60,000 nucleotides of DNA from Lineus longissimus (Eukaryota > Nemertea > Pilidiophora > Heteronemertea > Lineidae): positions 28,462,599-28,522,598 of the forward strand of contig NC_088309.1 in assembly GCF_910592395.1 (NCBI RefSeq), given 5' to 3'. Below the pieces are notes generated by a model. That model ran no database searches and was not told where the DNA came from. It saw nothing but the letters and a program-made list of their open reading frames with translations. Below, piece after piece: positions 50,477 through 60,000 of this stretch. The translations under genes were made by a program, and so were the position numbers. Positions within the stretch are counted from its first letter, which is position 1; each line of letters begins with the position of its first letter.

Positions 50477-50576
50477 AATTTGGCCAAATGGCGGCTATCA
50501 AGGATCAATTAAACGACCACAACGTTTGCCATTTTCTATTTGCAAAGATACGAGCTTTTTGTGTCTCTCTGACAAG
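50477..50576. promoter_or_regulatory. Compact bidirectional promoter / RPS17 5'UTR
   Basis: The 100 bp between the two divergent ATGs hold CAAATGGCGGC (50486-50496), a good match to the YY1 site common in ribosomal protein promoters, and a 5'TOP-like tract CTTTTTGTGTCTCTCT at 50555-50570 just before the proposed RPS17 ATG. CpG-rich DNA adjoins at about 50345-50430. No TATA box is evident, as is usual for TOP genes. If RPS17 instead starts at 50882, this region would serve mainly the minus-strand gene. Confidence 0.45.
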
Positions 50577-52677
50577 ATGGTATCGCCATCTTGTGCAAAA
50601 TTCGCACCCGAAAAAGGTCGAAAAAAGAATGGCATACTTTACACTTCTTAAACTTAAAACTAATTTTTGATAAATTTTGGTATTTCTATTGGCAAAACTT
50701 TACGCAACTTTATCAATATACGCAATTAATCTTGGATTTATTTTTTATTGCGGCACTATATAATTCTTATTGCAGTAAACAGTCAAACATATTCATACGC
50801 TACATTGTTGCCGACAACAGAGTTGAAAGCGGCCTTACTCCACAGTTGGTAGAGTGTGTTCTCTTACGACAAATAGCCAAAATGGTAGAATATTGTTGAT
50901 TTGTTTCTATTCAATCATCAATCATCTTGCGTTAGACATGATACTTTTGTAAATTTTAAAAAGCAGGAATATTAACTAATATCTGAGCTATCAATAAGTA
51001 CCAATAGTTTTGTACAGTTTTCTCCCAAGAAATGATAATATGCCACCGAAGTTGGACGTCTCGATTCGCAGTCGTGATTTTCGTTTGTGTGTATGCGCTG
51101 TACATTTTGTACAGTGATCATTTATGCATGTGGAATTCACGCAAGTGGAATTCACGCAAGTATTGGAAATCCATCCATCCATCCACTATCGCTCACCATA
51201 TCTTGTCTAACCGTTGTTTTGGTTTTGTTTTCTGGTTTTGTTCCTTGAAAAGTGATTCTGGCATGCATGCATGACTTACTGGGGCTGAATCATCCCATTA
51301 TCCCCCTCACGGCCTCGGCCTAGGCCCTGCTACTAGGCTAGTGTTAGCTGGTCCTGTGTAGTGTGTTGACCCACACCTTCCTTGACCTTGGACTCTCATG
51401 TGGTGTACCTCATGTGACACATCGGTTATTACCACTCTTGTTTTACGCAGTCACACATTTCACTTTCAGGGTCGCGTCAGGACAAAGACGATCAAAAAGG
51501 CTGGCCGAGTCATCATTGAAAAATACTACCCACGTCTCACTCTTGATTTCCACACGAACAAGAGGATATGTGAGGAGATCGCTATCATCCCTAGCAAGCG
51601 GCTAAGGAACAAGATTGCTGGGTAGGTTTCAGTCTTCCAACTCGTTCAGTAAGGGTTTCAGGAGTTCTCTTGAATCGCCAATTGTGATTATACTACTGTC
51701 ATCTTTTGAACAATCAGGAGGCGTAATGTTCAAAGCAGTTGCCAACTAACACAGCAAATGAGGGCAAAATCTGTATTGAGAGCAAATAAGTATGACCTGC
51801 AAGCTATTTGATAAGAGTAATGCATAGACATGATGGCATAGATGGCCTGGTCATGAGTTGGTCTGTCTCCATTTCCAGGTTCGTGACCCATCTCATGCAG
51901 CGTATCCAGTGTGGTGTCTCCGTGCGTGGCATCTCCATCAAGCTCCAGGAGGAAGAACGAGAGAGGAGAGACAACTACGTACCAGAAGTAAGTCTTCATT
52001 GTCATGATGAACGAGTCTGCACAGACACACTTCAACTTCAATCATCAGGGCTTGCAATGGGATGTATTTGTTAGCAGTTTCACATGAAGTGTGGCTATCA
52101 ATATTGAGATTACAGTCCTTGAGCCTGTTGACCACTGATCCTTGGTTCCTTGCTGATTGCCACTATGATTTCCTTTCAGGTCTCTGCTATTGAGAACGAC
52201 ATCATTGAGGTCGACCCAGACACCAAGGAGATGTTAAAGATGTTGGTACGTATTGCAGATTTTGATTTTAGGTTTTGACTCCTCGAGCTTTTCTGGCAAT
52301 AAATAAGATGGCTGTATTCAGCAATACCTGGGTTCAGTATTTTGGTAGTGCTCATGGTGTCTCTGCATGACCAATAGATAATCATGGTTGCTGAGTGGTT
52401 CAGAGAGAGCTACTGATCGTTTTGGAACAAGGTGGCATGACACGATGGCCTCTCCCATTTGGAGCCCAAGTATCCATAACCACACTTGCCACACTTGCAA
52501 TTTGAAAGTGAGGTTGCACTTAAAGGTTGTTGATACCATCCTGCAATAATTTTCTGTTCCGGTGACTTAGTTTTGGGGTCGTTTTTGTCATTTCAGGACT
52601 TCGCCAACATCCCTGGCCTCCAAGTTACCCAGCCCATCACACAGACCGCTGGTGGATTCCGTACTCCAAGACCTTGA
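50577..52677 (+). CDS. RPS17: 40S ribosomal protein S17 (eS17), five exons
   Basis: A component of the small ribosomal subunit. Exons 2-5 are unambiguous: 51470-51621 ([20 protein letters not shown] and the [20 protein letters not shown] core), 51879-51987 ([10 protein letters not shown], then [20 protein letters not shown]), 52180-52245 ([20 protein letters not shown]) and 52597-52677 ([13 protein letters not shown] to the stop). All introns are GT-AG and phases join cleanly. As in vertebrate RPS17, exon 1 codes only for the initiator Met. I place it at 50577-50579 (ATG|GTATCG, after a TOP tract); ATG|GTAGAA at 50882-50884, also after a CTCTT tract, is a real alternative. The protein is 136 residues against 135 in human, with one extra residue at [10 protein letters not shown], where human has RIQRGPVRG. 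Confidence 0.96.
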
Positions 52678-52695
52678 AGGCCATGATTTATTTGT

Positions 52696-52701
52696 AATAT
52701 A
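52696..52701 (+). promoter_or_regulatory. Possible variant poly(A) signal for RPS17
   Basis: No AATAAA lies close to the RPS17 stop. AATATA, a weaker variant, begins about 20 nt after it and is followed by a GT-rich stretch (GTCTTGTGTTGG near 52736). That would give the very short 3'UTR typical of ribosomal protein mRNAs. The next plus-strand AATAAA is at 53584. Confidence 0.3.
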
Positions 52702-52739
52702 TGTAATGAAAAAAATACTGTAAAACTAAGCGGAGGTCT

Positions 52740-53600
52740 TGTGTTGGTCATTTAACTGTTTGTGAGTCGACACAGTAGGCTTCAGAATTGATACAAGTCC
52801 GATAGCTGAGCTCCTGAGGACCAGCGCTGTTTTATGCTGTTGGTTGAGAGACTGGTATAAGACAATGGTCTCCAAATAGGATATCCTTCCAGAACGGGTT
52901 GCAACCCAGAACAAAAAGGAAAACTGGCAAAATGGATATATGTGATTGCAGATGGTGTAAACAATCCCTGTGTCTTGAAGACATGGTTGCTCACAAGAGA
53001 CCATGAATGCGCATCCTCCTTCATGTATTTCTGTCGTTGGCCTAGAGAGCATTGATCAAAGACACTCCCCATTCAATAATGGTATTGTACTACCACTGTA
53101 TCCATCTCACAATCGGGCCCAAGACGAAGACTCGGTCACTGTCCAACACATGCTACACACTGTCCTAACTTCTCCCAACAGTGGGAATAAAGACAAGGTT
53201 GTGCCTGTCCTAACACATCTGATCGTCTCTGACAGGTCATGTCCATTGGCAGATTTGCTAGTGTTTACTCGTTACTTTTTCACGAACAGAGAAGATGACC
53301 ACCAGGATTCAATGCTCCCTCTTTTTGGAGAGCTTGATCCTGCACTTGCTGCAAGGGACTAGCCAGTGCACTCGAGATGATGCCAGAGCCAAGATTTTGG
53401 CCCCCATTTCCACCGCTTAAGTCCATAGGTAAATGTTATGTCCACATCATCATTTGGGGCTCTGGAGGGCGAAATACTGGTCGGATTTCTTTGATGTCTG
53501 GTTTCTATTGACATCATGAATGGAAAATAGTCACCAGATGGGTGGGTGCACTGTCCTACTTGGTCCAGGGCATCCTCTCTTGAAATAAATGAAAACGAAC
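52740..53600. other. RPS17-CSPG4 convergent interval; one unproven ORF
   Basis: A plus-strand ORF of 119 codons at 53003-53362 (containing DSVTVQHMLHTVLTSPNSG and FTRYFFTNREDDHQDSMLPL) has fairly even composition, but no recognised domain, no homologue I can name and no clear promoter or splice partner. Overlapping antisense ORFs exist at 52726-53072. I leave all of them uncalled. Confidence 0.35.
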
Positions 53601-53628
53601 AACGGGGCTTAAAGATGGATCGATGAAT

Positions 53629-53634
53629 TTTATT
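53629..53634 (-). promoter_or_regulatory. Candidate poly(A) signal for the CSPG4-like gene
   Basis: TTTATT on the plus strand is AATAAA on the minus strand, about 2.4 kb past the CSPG4-like stop codon. The intervening DNA is AT-rich with no exon signals and fits a long 3'UTR. A closer TTTATT near 54630 is an alternative. Confidence 0.3.
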
Positions 53635-56058
53635 GATGACTTGAATTAGGGGAAAAGAACCATGTGGCTCGCCTCAGTGACAGGCTCTATTGCAAATACC
53701 AACAAGAATATGGGTACAAAAGCCTGGAGAACATTTAGTTTCTAGTTATGACAGCACTGCCAAGTGAATGTACGCTTCAAGAAGCATTAGTAGCCACCCA
53801 TCAGCCAATGATCTGAACAACACCACACATGTAGTAATCATTTACAAAAAGACCTCCCAATTCCTTGCAAAACCCTAGCTTCTACATACAAATACAGTAA
53901 GAAAATCTCATCCAATGGTTTTGTGCTTTATCCGTTAAGCAACCAGCTCACCAAGTATGCTGTTTTTTTATAAAAGACATTGGTCAAACTGTGACCGAGT
54001 TGATCATTTGTCAGCTTAAATTGGTGAGACGATCACTTTCAATTCAACATATTGCTTCATGAGTCAATAAAGTATAAAGATGCTCAAGATTAGAAAGAGA
54101 ATATGAAACTGAATGTCGATATTCAAAGGTATATCTCAACCACCAATACCTGTACCAACACTAGCTGCACCACTGTCTGTACAGTTTGAAAAGTAAAACA
54201 CCATCTCTTTCCTCGGCATCAAAACAGATACCTTTCATTCAAGAATGACTATGCAAGTCCATCGAAGACAATAGAGTACACATATTTTGGAGAGGAGATG
54301 GTGATTTCCTTTGAATGAAAGATGTACAAATCATGAAATCCTAAACAATAAACAAACTTTGGCAAAACAATGATTTTGAGTATTTTAATGGCCTTGGAAC
54401 AATAAATATCATACACATTCATACAATATCTTTGAAGGCATGCGAATGAACGACAATGAGACTGCAAACTCAGCCCTGCGCTGTCCTTCCCTCTATTCCC
54501 AAGAGAATGAAGCATTTGAGGTTATGTTATAGGAACACCTCGTATCATGCAGGTTCTAATGAACATTGCATGATATGTTCACCTTTACTGAACCCAGTAC
54601 TGTACAATCAGTCAAGAGCCATTGGGTCTTTTTATTGCAGCAGTGGATGAAGTCTTCACTCTTTTACAAGACACATGCTTCAACAGTAAAGGTCAACATG
54701 TCTCGATCCTGGCTGAGTTTACAGTACCACTCTGATTATTGAACAGCAACACAATTTCTACTGTTTTTTTCTAAAATACATGAAACTAGCACCATGTCAA
54801 TACTATTTACATCAGTCTTTGGTTGTTAATAGAACTATTTTGAGTATTTGGAAAAAATTATGCTTAAAAGTGATGCCTTGTAACTCTTCCCAGCCCCGGG
54901 TCTGTTCATACACATGACGGGGAATTCGAAAGCTCTCAATCTTTAAGACCAGAATCTAGAATTTCAACGCCTGACGGAAAAAGAACATTTCCTAAACACA
55001 GCCGCAAGTTCGAGTTACTAAGCAATGACCAGGTGTCAGCACCATCAGTACACCCAGACTCGTGCCTTGTTCAAACTCTAGACATCTGACATTAACCGGT
55101 ATGGATGATAATAACAAATAAAAATAAAAATAGTTCATCACAAAGCACCGTCCATAAAAAACTACTCCTCCAGCTTAAAAAGTGTGGATTCCAAAATCGT
55201 TGGCAGTGAGTCATCTATTGTCAATCAAAGCCACGCATTCTTCCCATATTGATAACTGCTGACAAGTGCTGCCACATATCAGCTTTGGATCGAGTCATAC
55301 CTGGTCATCAACGCGGTTGCCCATGCAGATTTGACTAGGAGTGTGTGCATTGTTATGTTATCCCAAATCTCGTCACTGTCACGAGACAAAACCATATCAG
55401 ATTAACAGTACTTCAACAGCACTTTATACAGACGACAACAACTGAAGCACCAATATGCAACTGCACATCTGAAAGATGGAAGATTTTGAGGCATCATAAC
55501 ATTTGTTTCTAACTTGCCTGTCAGACAACTCATTGTTCCACAGGTTTTTCTCAAAGAGATAACAGAGCTGCCTACCCTCAAGTCCAGCATTGTGTCAAAC
55601 TCTTGGCAAAAAAGTGTAAAGACCCCACCGGAAGTTTAATTTCTGTTTTTTCTTTGATTTTAGCTCTCCTGAGGACAGTGAGGTGAAAGTATTCAATGGC
55701 CCTATACCCCCAGCTCGCAATGTGTCAAATACCAGTAAGTGATCTACCAGAGAAGCGATGAAACATTAATGGATTGTGACAGAAAGATCCCAATAACATA
55801 TCAGTTGGATCTAGTGAAATGACGACACAGGAAATCATGGCACAGCTTGAAATGTTCAAATCCCAACAGTACGGTTGGCCAGTGGTAATGAGAGGAAATC
55901 CAACTGATTTCACTCGAGCACCAAACAATATGACACAGTTACCGATCTTTCAATTCACCATGATCACATCCCATCACGCCACTGGTAAATCAATGACTTG
56001 TCTGACCCTACTCATGAGACATGGCTGAAGACTAGGATTGATGATGTGTCTGGCCAGG
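53635..56058 (-). other. Probable 3'UTR of the CSPG4-like gene
   Basis: No coding exon is supported on either strand. ORFs are under 90 codons and featureless. The position directly after the CSPG4-like stop codon, and minus-strand AATAAA signals at the far end, suggest a 2-2.4 kb 3'UTR. This is inference from position. Confidence 0.35.
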
Positions 56059-59000
56059 TTACACCCAGTACTTGCTGTCCTTCAAAACAGGATTCGTTGT
56101 TCTCACATGTTGTAATAATTCTGGGTCACAACTCTCCCAATCAAAAGTCACATGTTCATTTAAACTTCCGGACGGTCCTTCACCGCCAGGTGCCCCTCTT
56201 GTGCGACCACGCCCTCTGGCACCGGGGGGCAGTGGTCGTTTTACCTCCGTCTCATCTTGGTCATAAGCAGGCGGACCACGAGCGGGAACTTTACGTGTGG
56301 TTTGATCGCCCGAGGCCGCTGACGAGGCCAGGCTACTGTCTGTAGGCGAATACGTCCTGGCCGCCGCCAGTGATTGTATTGGTGACAATGTCTGTTGACG
56401 CTGATCATGTGGCAGCGTATCCTGAGTAACTTTAATAGACGGCAGAGAGTTATAAGAGGGCGCCACCCGATCTAATGTACCGTCCCTTGACGACGACTGA
56501 TCAAATGCTGACTGAGGCATGTTGCTCTTATCATGGACCCTAGGTGTTTTACTTGGCGATGGTTTGTGGATGCATTTGATGAGGACGAGGATGACAAGAG
56601 CAACTACGACCAAACCAACCACCACAAAGAGAATCAACAAATGGTCGCGTTTCAAAACAGATGTCCCTGGTGGTGATTTGGTTTCTACTTTAGGTGGCCT
56701 GACTGTGTTCTGTGGATTTTGTGTCTGATTGTCACCACCGCCAGTATTAGCATTAGTTTGCCCGTTATTAGGTTTAGGTTTTGGTGGCTGCATTGCTATC
56801 GCTAGTTTCCCCTGGGCGGGTTGGGCACTATCCGCGTGAAGGATGTAGGTAAAGCCATCGTCAGCTTTCTGTACACCACCAGGGGACTCCGCGGCCTCAA
56901 ACACAATCTGACGATTTAGGATATCCTCGTGTGTGAACGACTGCAGCTGTCCTTTCTTACGGCGCCCGCTCGTGTCACGTTTTGTTCTCTGTCTTGAGAA
57001 CTTGCCGTACATTGGGTGTTTAGTGATCTCATACCAAGGGTTGCTGCCGGTCAGTGTCGCTAGTTCCGTTGCATCCAACACTTCAGTTGTCAATGGCGTA
57101 CTTTCAGCAAATGAGACGTTGAATGGTTTCTGTTTTACAAAAGGTTTGACGGTGATATTCACCTTATGGTAAGGGCTGACTAACTTAGAGTTGTACGCGC
57201 TCAACTCAAACGTATCCATGGAAACTGAGAGGTCCGTCTGTACATACACCACCTGTTGCGAGTCAACATCCAACTGCGCGAAGTGACGGGATGGGACATC
57301 ATTCACAAACACTTTCCCAAACTGTGGTACTTTGGTGATGTTAAATTTGACTTCTTCTCTCTTACCATTGGTGGAAGACTCAATGTCATTTGGTGTAAAA
57401 ACAATAGAGGTCTGCCCTTGCATGAGCTGGACATTAGAGGACTTGACCTCAAGGGTCAACGGGGTTATAAATATCTTAAACACTTTGTACACATCGTTGA
57501 ATTTCCCGTCAGTGACCTTGAAATAGAATGACCCCTCCTCCTGGCCACCGTTATGAATAAACATCAGGTGTTTCAAATTCAAGTCTTCCTGTGTAAACTG
57601 GGTAACAGGCCTATTTAAAGCATCAGTCTTTGCTAGAAAACCATTGGTGGGTCCATTGATAATGTGGAAGACAATCTCCACTGGGCCAGTGTCTGGATCG
57701 ATGACTTCCAACTCTTTCCCCGTGATGTGACTGGTGCTACCCTGGAGCACAGTCATGGATGGGTTCCGTGTAACAAGTTCAAACTCCTCATCATTGATGG
57801 GTTGGACCGTCACATTGAAGACGATATCATCATGATCGTGAATCTTAGTCATATCAGGGTCAAGGTCACTAGTGCCGACCAAGATCATGAACTTAAAACT
57901 ATCCATCAGCGAATCAGAATCATCGTGCATGTATTTCATTCGTTGTTCATTGACATCCTGCTGGAGAAAGTTTGTGCCGACGGTGATGGTTTGCCCGTCA
58001 AAGAGCAACTCTCCATGCTGTGGTAACTCCCGTATGACATAGCGAACATGAGGATTAAGGATGCCGATATTCTGAAGCAAGACCATGAGGTTTGTAATAT
58101 TCAAATTCTGTTTCGTAAACGTAACTGTGCCGCCTTCCTCGACATGCGCCATTGACATCCCGATCAACTGATTAATATTATCACCTTTCACTGTCTCGTA
58201 CGAGATATGAATCTCAAACTTACGATACGTGATGCTGTTAGCGAAGGCCGTCTGAATCTCAAACATGAAGTGATCCTTGCCTTTCCACGAGCCAACATTC
58301 TCACTCTGAAGATACCCCACATTTCCCCGATTGATATCCTCCTGTGTGAACGTTTCCAACTCAATCTTTCTGTTGTGGCGATTTACAAGGCGGCCAGATT
58401 TAGGTTTCCGTTGCAGTGTATACATAATCGGGCGTGACTGATTGACGTCATTAGTGACAGCTAGTAAGTTATCCGCTGTAATTGTTTGTATGGTCGTCGG
58501 GAAGACATCAATGTGTTTGTTCCTCTTGAGTTCTAAGATCAACTGCTGGGCTTTTATAACAAATCGATGTCGCTTTGTGGAGGTGGCGCCATCTAGGACA
58601 TGGAAGGTGAAGTGGCCCTTCGATTCACCTGAAAAGAGAGATGTCAATGGTAAGTTTTCCATCCACACCAACACCAGGAGAGCACGGGAGGTCATGTCAT
58701 CAAACCTCTTCACCTCCAAGGGTTAACACTGCCCTGTACCATTTCACATCCCCGAGCAGGCGCCGGCGATGATTGCTTGCCACTCACAAGGGACACGTCT
58801 CATCTTGCTCTATCCCCTGGATACACACCTCCATTACATCTCAAGATCGGTAATTAATTGCTTTAGATCTATAAATATCCCACGGGATAGCAGCCAATCG
58901 ATTTTGACTTGTTTGGTGTCCTCGTGGACGGTATAAGGATGGATGGCTTGGATGGTCAGTAGGACTTCATGAGGTTGGAACATCAGTTTACTGCAGCGTA

Positions 59001-60000
59001 AATGTGTGACCTTGGTTAAGGACACCAGTCATGTCAGTGGGAGAAGACTGATCTTGGATGACCAAGAAATGATCAACATACTGATCTAATCAACATGTGG
59101 AACACAATTAATCATGAAGTAATCAATATCATTTATAAACAGAAGATGAGATTTGTGCATGCAAATGAGTGTATGAGCACCCACAATAGGCACCAGCCCT
59201 GAGTTGTTGGTAATTACATTGATTCCTCCTCGAAGACAATACAAACAAGCTTTAAGGCTTCAAAATGAACTGAAGTATAAGCAACCTACCTGAATGTACA
59301 AAGACCACTTGTTGAGCATCGATCATGGCTTGGGTGAAGTTACTGATCTCCTTGTCGGGCTTGGCGAGGAGCGCCACGTGTCCTGGGGTCGGGGGAGAGA
59401 TTGTATACCACAGCTCCTCGGGTTTCGTGTCCTTGTCGACCGTGAGGAGGTTGTCCCTAGTGATGACAGTGACTGAGCGGAGCCAGACTTTAAGCGGTGT
59501 GTTGATGACCACCTCTGGTGGCTCATCATTGACGGGGTAGATATGCACGTAGATCGTATGTGGGTTGCTTTGTTTACGTTGTGAGCGGGACATGGCCAGG
59601 ATGGTGAATTGGTCGGATAGCGTCTCATTGTGATCATGGACATAACTAATCCGCTCGCTTCTCAACTGGTCAGAGGTAAAGCGTGTGAGATAGCTCCCAG
59701 GATTATCCTTATGTTCTATCCAGCCGTGCAGCGGGGCTTTTATGATACTGAAGATAATATGATTCTTAGCAAAATGTTCATCCGTTATTCTGATCAAATC
59801 TGAGTGCAATGTCTTTTTCCCACCTTCCTCAACGGTAAAGTTATTGATCATGATTGGAATCGTCGCCGGGATAATCTCGATGACGAACTCTAACCCCTGG
59901 AGTACTTGCTTCCCATTGGTCACATCAAACGTGAACTGATCCGTTGCCTTTCCCGACTGTTTCTGAACATATGTCAGCCGATCGTTATTAATATCAGATT
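56059..60000 (-). CDS. CSPG4: Chondroitin sulfate proteoglycan 4 (NG2)-like, C-terminal part
   Basis: A type I transmembrane cell-surface proteoglycan; in vertebrates NG2 binds matrix and growth factors and links to PDZ proteins. Two exons are seen: 59290 to beyond the right edge, and 56059-58628, joined across a 661-nt GT-AG intron in phase 1 (HSG|ESKG). Tandem CSPG repeats fill the ectodomain (F.H.G...F.F.V.DG, E.I..P.HG, FTQEDLN...FIHNG). Near the membrane is a furin-like RQRTKR (56977-56994). A single transmembrane helix (LLILFVVVGLVVVALVILVL) is at about 56578-56643. The 172-residue tail is about twice the human length, has PPAY (56263-56274, a WW-domain motif) and ends DPELLQHVRTTNPVLKDSKY followed by WV. 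That matches the vertebrate C-terminus and its class II PDZ-binding YWV. The 5' exons are outside the window. Confidence 0.95.

Noticed and set aside
52003-52137. C/D-box snoRNA in RPS17 intron 3 (ATGATGA and CTGA)
   Set aside because: The boxes are about 130 nt apart with no terminal stem, well beyond the usual size.
53003-53362. 119-codon plus-strand ORF between RPS17 and the CSPG4-like gene
   Set aside because: Composition is acceptable, but there is no domain, no regulatory context and overlapping antisense ORFs; left as unproven.
56519-58726. Numerous plus-strand ORFs across the CSPG4-like exon
   Set aside because: Antisense shadows; the minus strand carries 856 uninterrupted codons with clear CSPG repeats.

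Overview
Animal (metazoan) nuclear DNA, most likely from a marine bilaterian invertebrate. It is AT-leaning and intron-rich, and most of it is non-coding. Two genes can be named with confidence: the ribosomal protein eS17 gene (RPS17) and the 3' end of a chondroitin sulfate proteoglycan 4 (CSPG4/NG2) homologue. Two class A GPCR first coding exons are also clear. The phylum cannot be fixed from this sequence.

Layout. About 1-25.3 kb has no gene I can support. It holds a foldback element (about 1.9 kb), minisatellites at 9.04-9.44 kb (29-bp unit), 11.3-11.6 kb (about 83-bp unit) and 20.8-21.7 kb (49-bp unit, about 19 copies), a decayed LINE fragment (17.66-17.8 kb) and a second foldback (23.0 kb). 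Two GPCR first coding exons, both on the minus strand, lie at 25.4-25.7 and 44.8-45.2 kb. They share a 212-bp block that differs at one silent base and then diverge abruptly. Between them are a TA-flanked MITE (28.2-28.6 kb), a possible internal exon (about 28.86-29.03 kb), a LINE 3' tail (34.63 kb) and a textbook Harbinger-type MITE (38.88-39.04 kb).

The right end is gene-dense. After a 63-bp minisatellite (47.3-47.8 kb) come pieces of an unrecognised minus-strand gene (47.95-50.48 kb). It appears to start head-to-head with RPS17 (plus strand, about 50.58-52.68 kb). RPS17 in turn converges on the CSPG4-like gene (minus strand, 56.06 kb to beyond the right edge), whose 3'UTR probably reaches 53.63 kb.

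The genes are not an operon and do not form one pathway. RPS17 is a housekeeping translation gene, CSPG4 is a cell-surface proteoglycan, and the GPCR exons encode the N-terminus to TM2 of peptide-type receptors. The most interesting signals are the bounded near-identity between the GPCR exons (gene conversion, or duplicated alternative first exons) and the compact RPS17 bidirectional promoter. I found no CRISPR array, tRNA, rRNA or clearly new defence or biosynthetic system.
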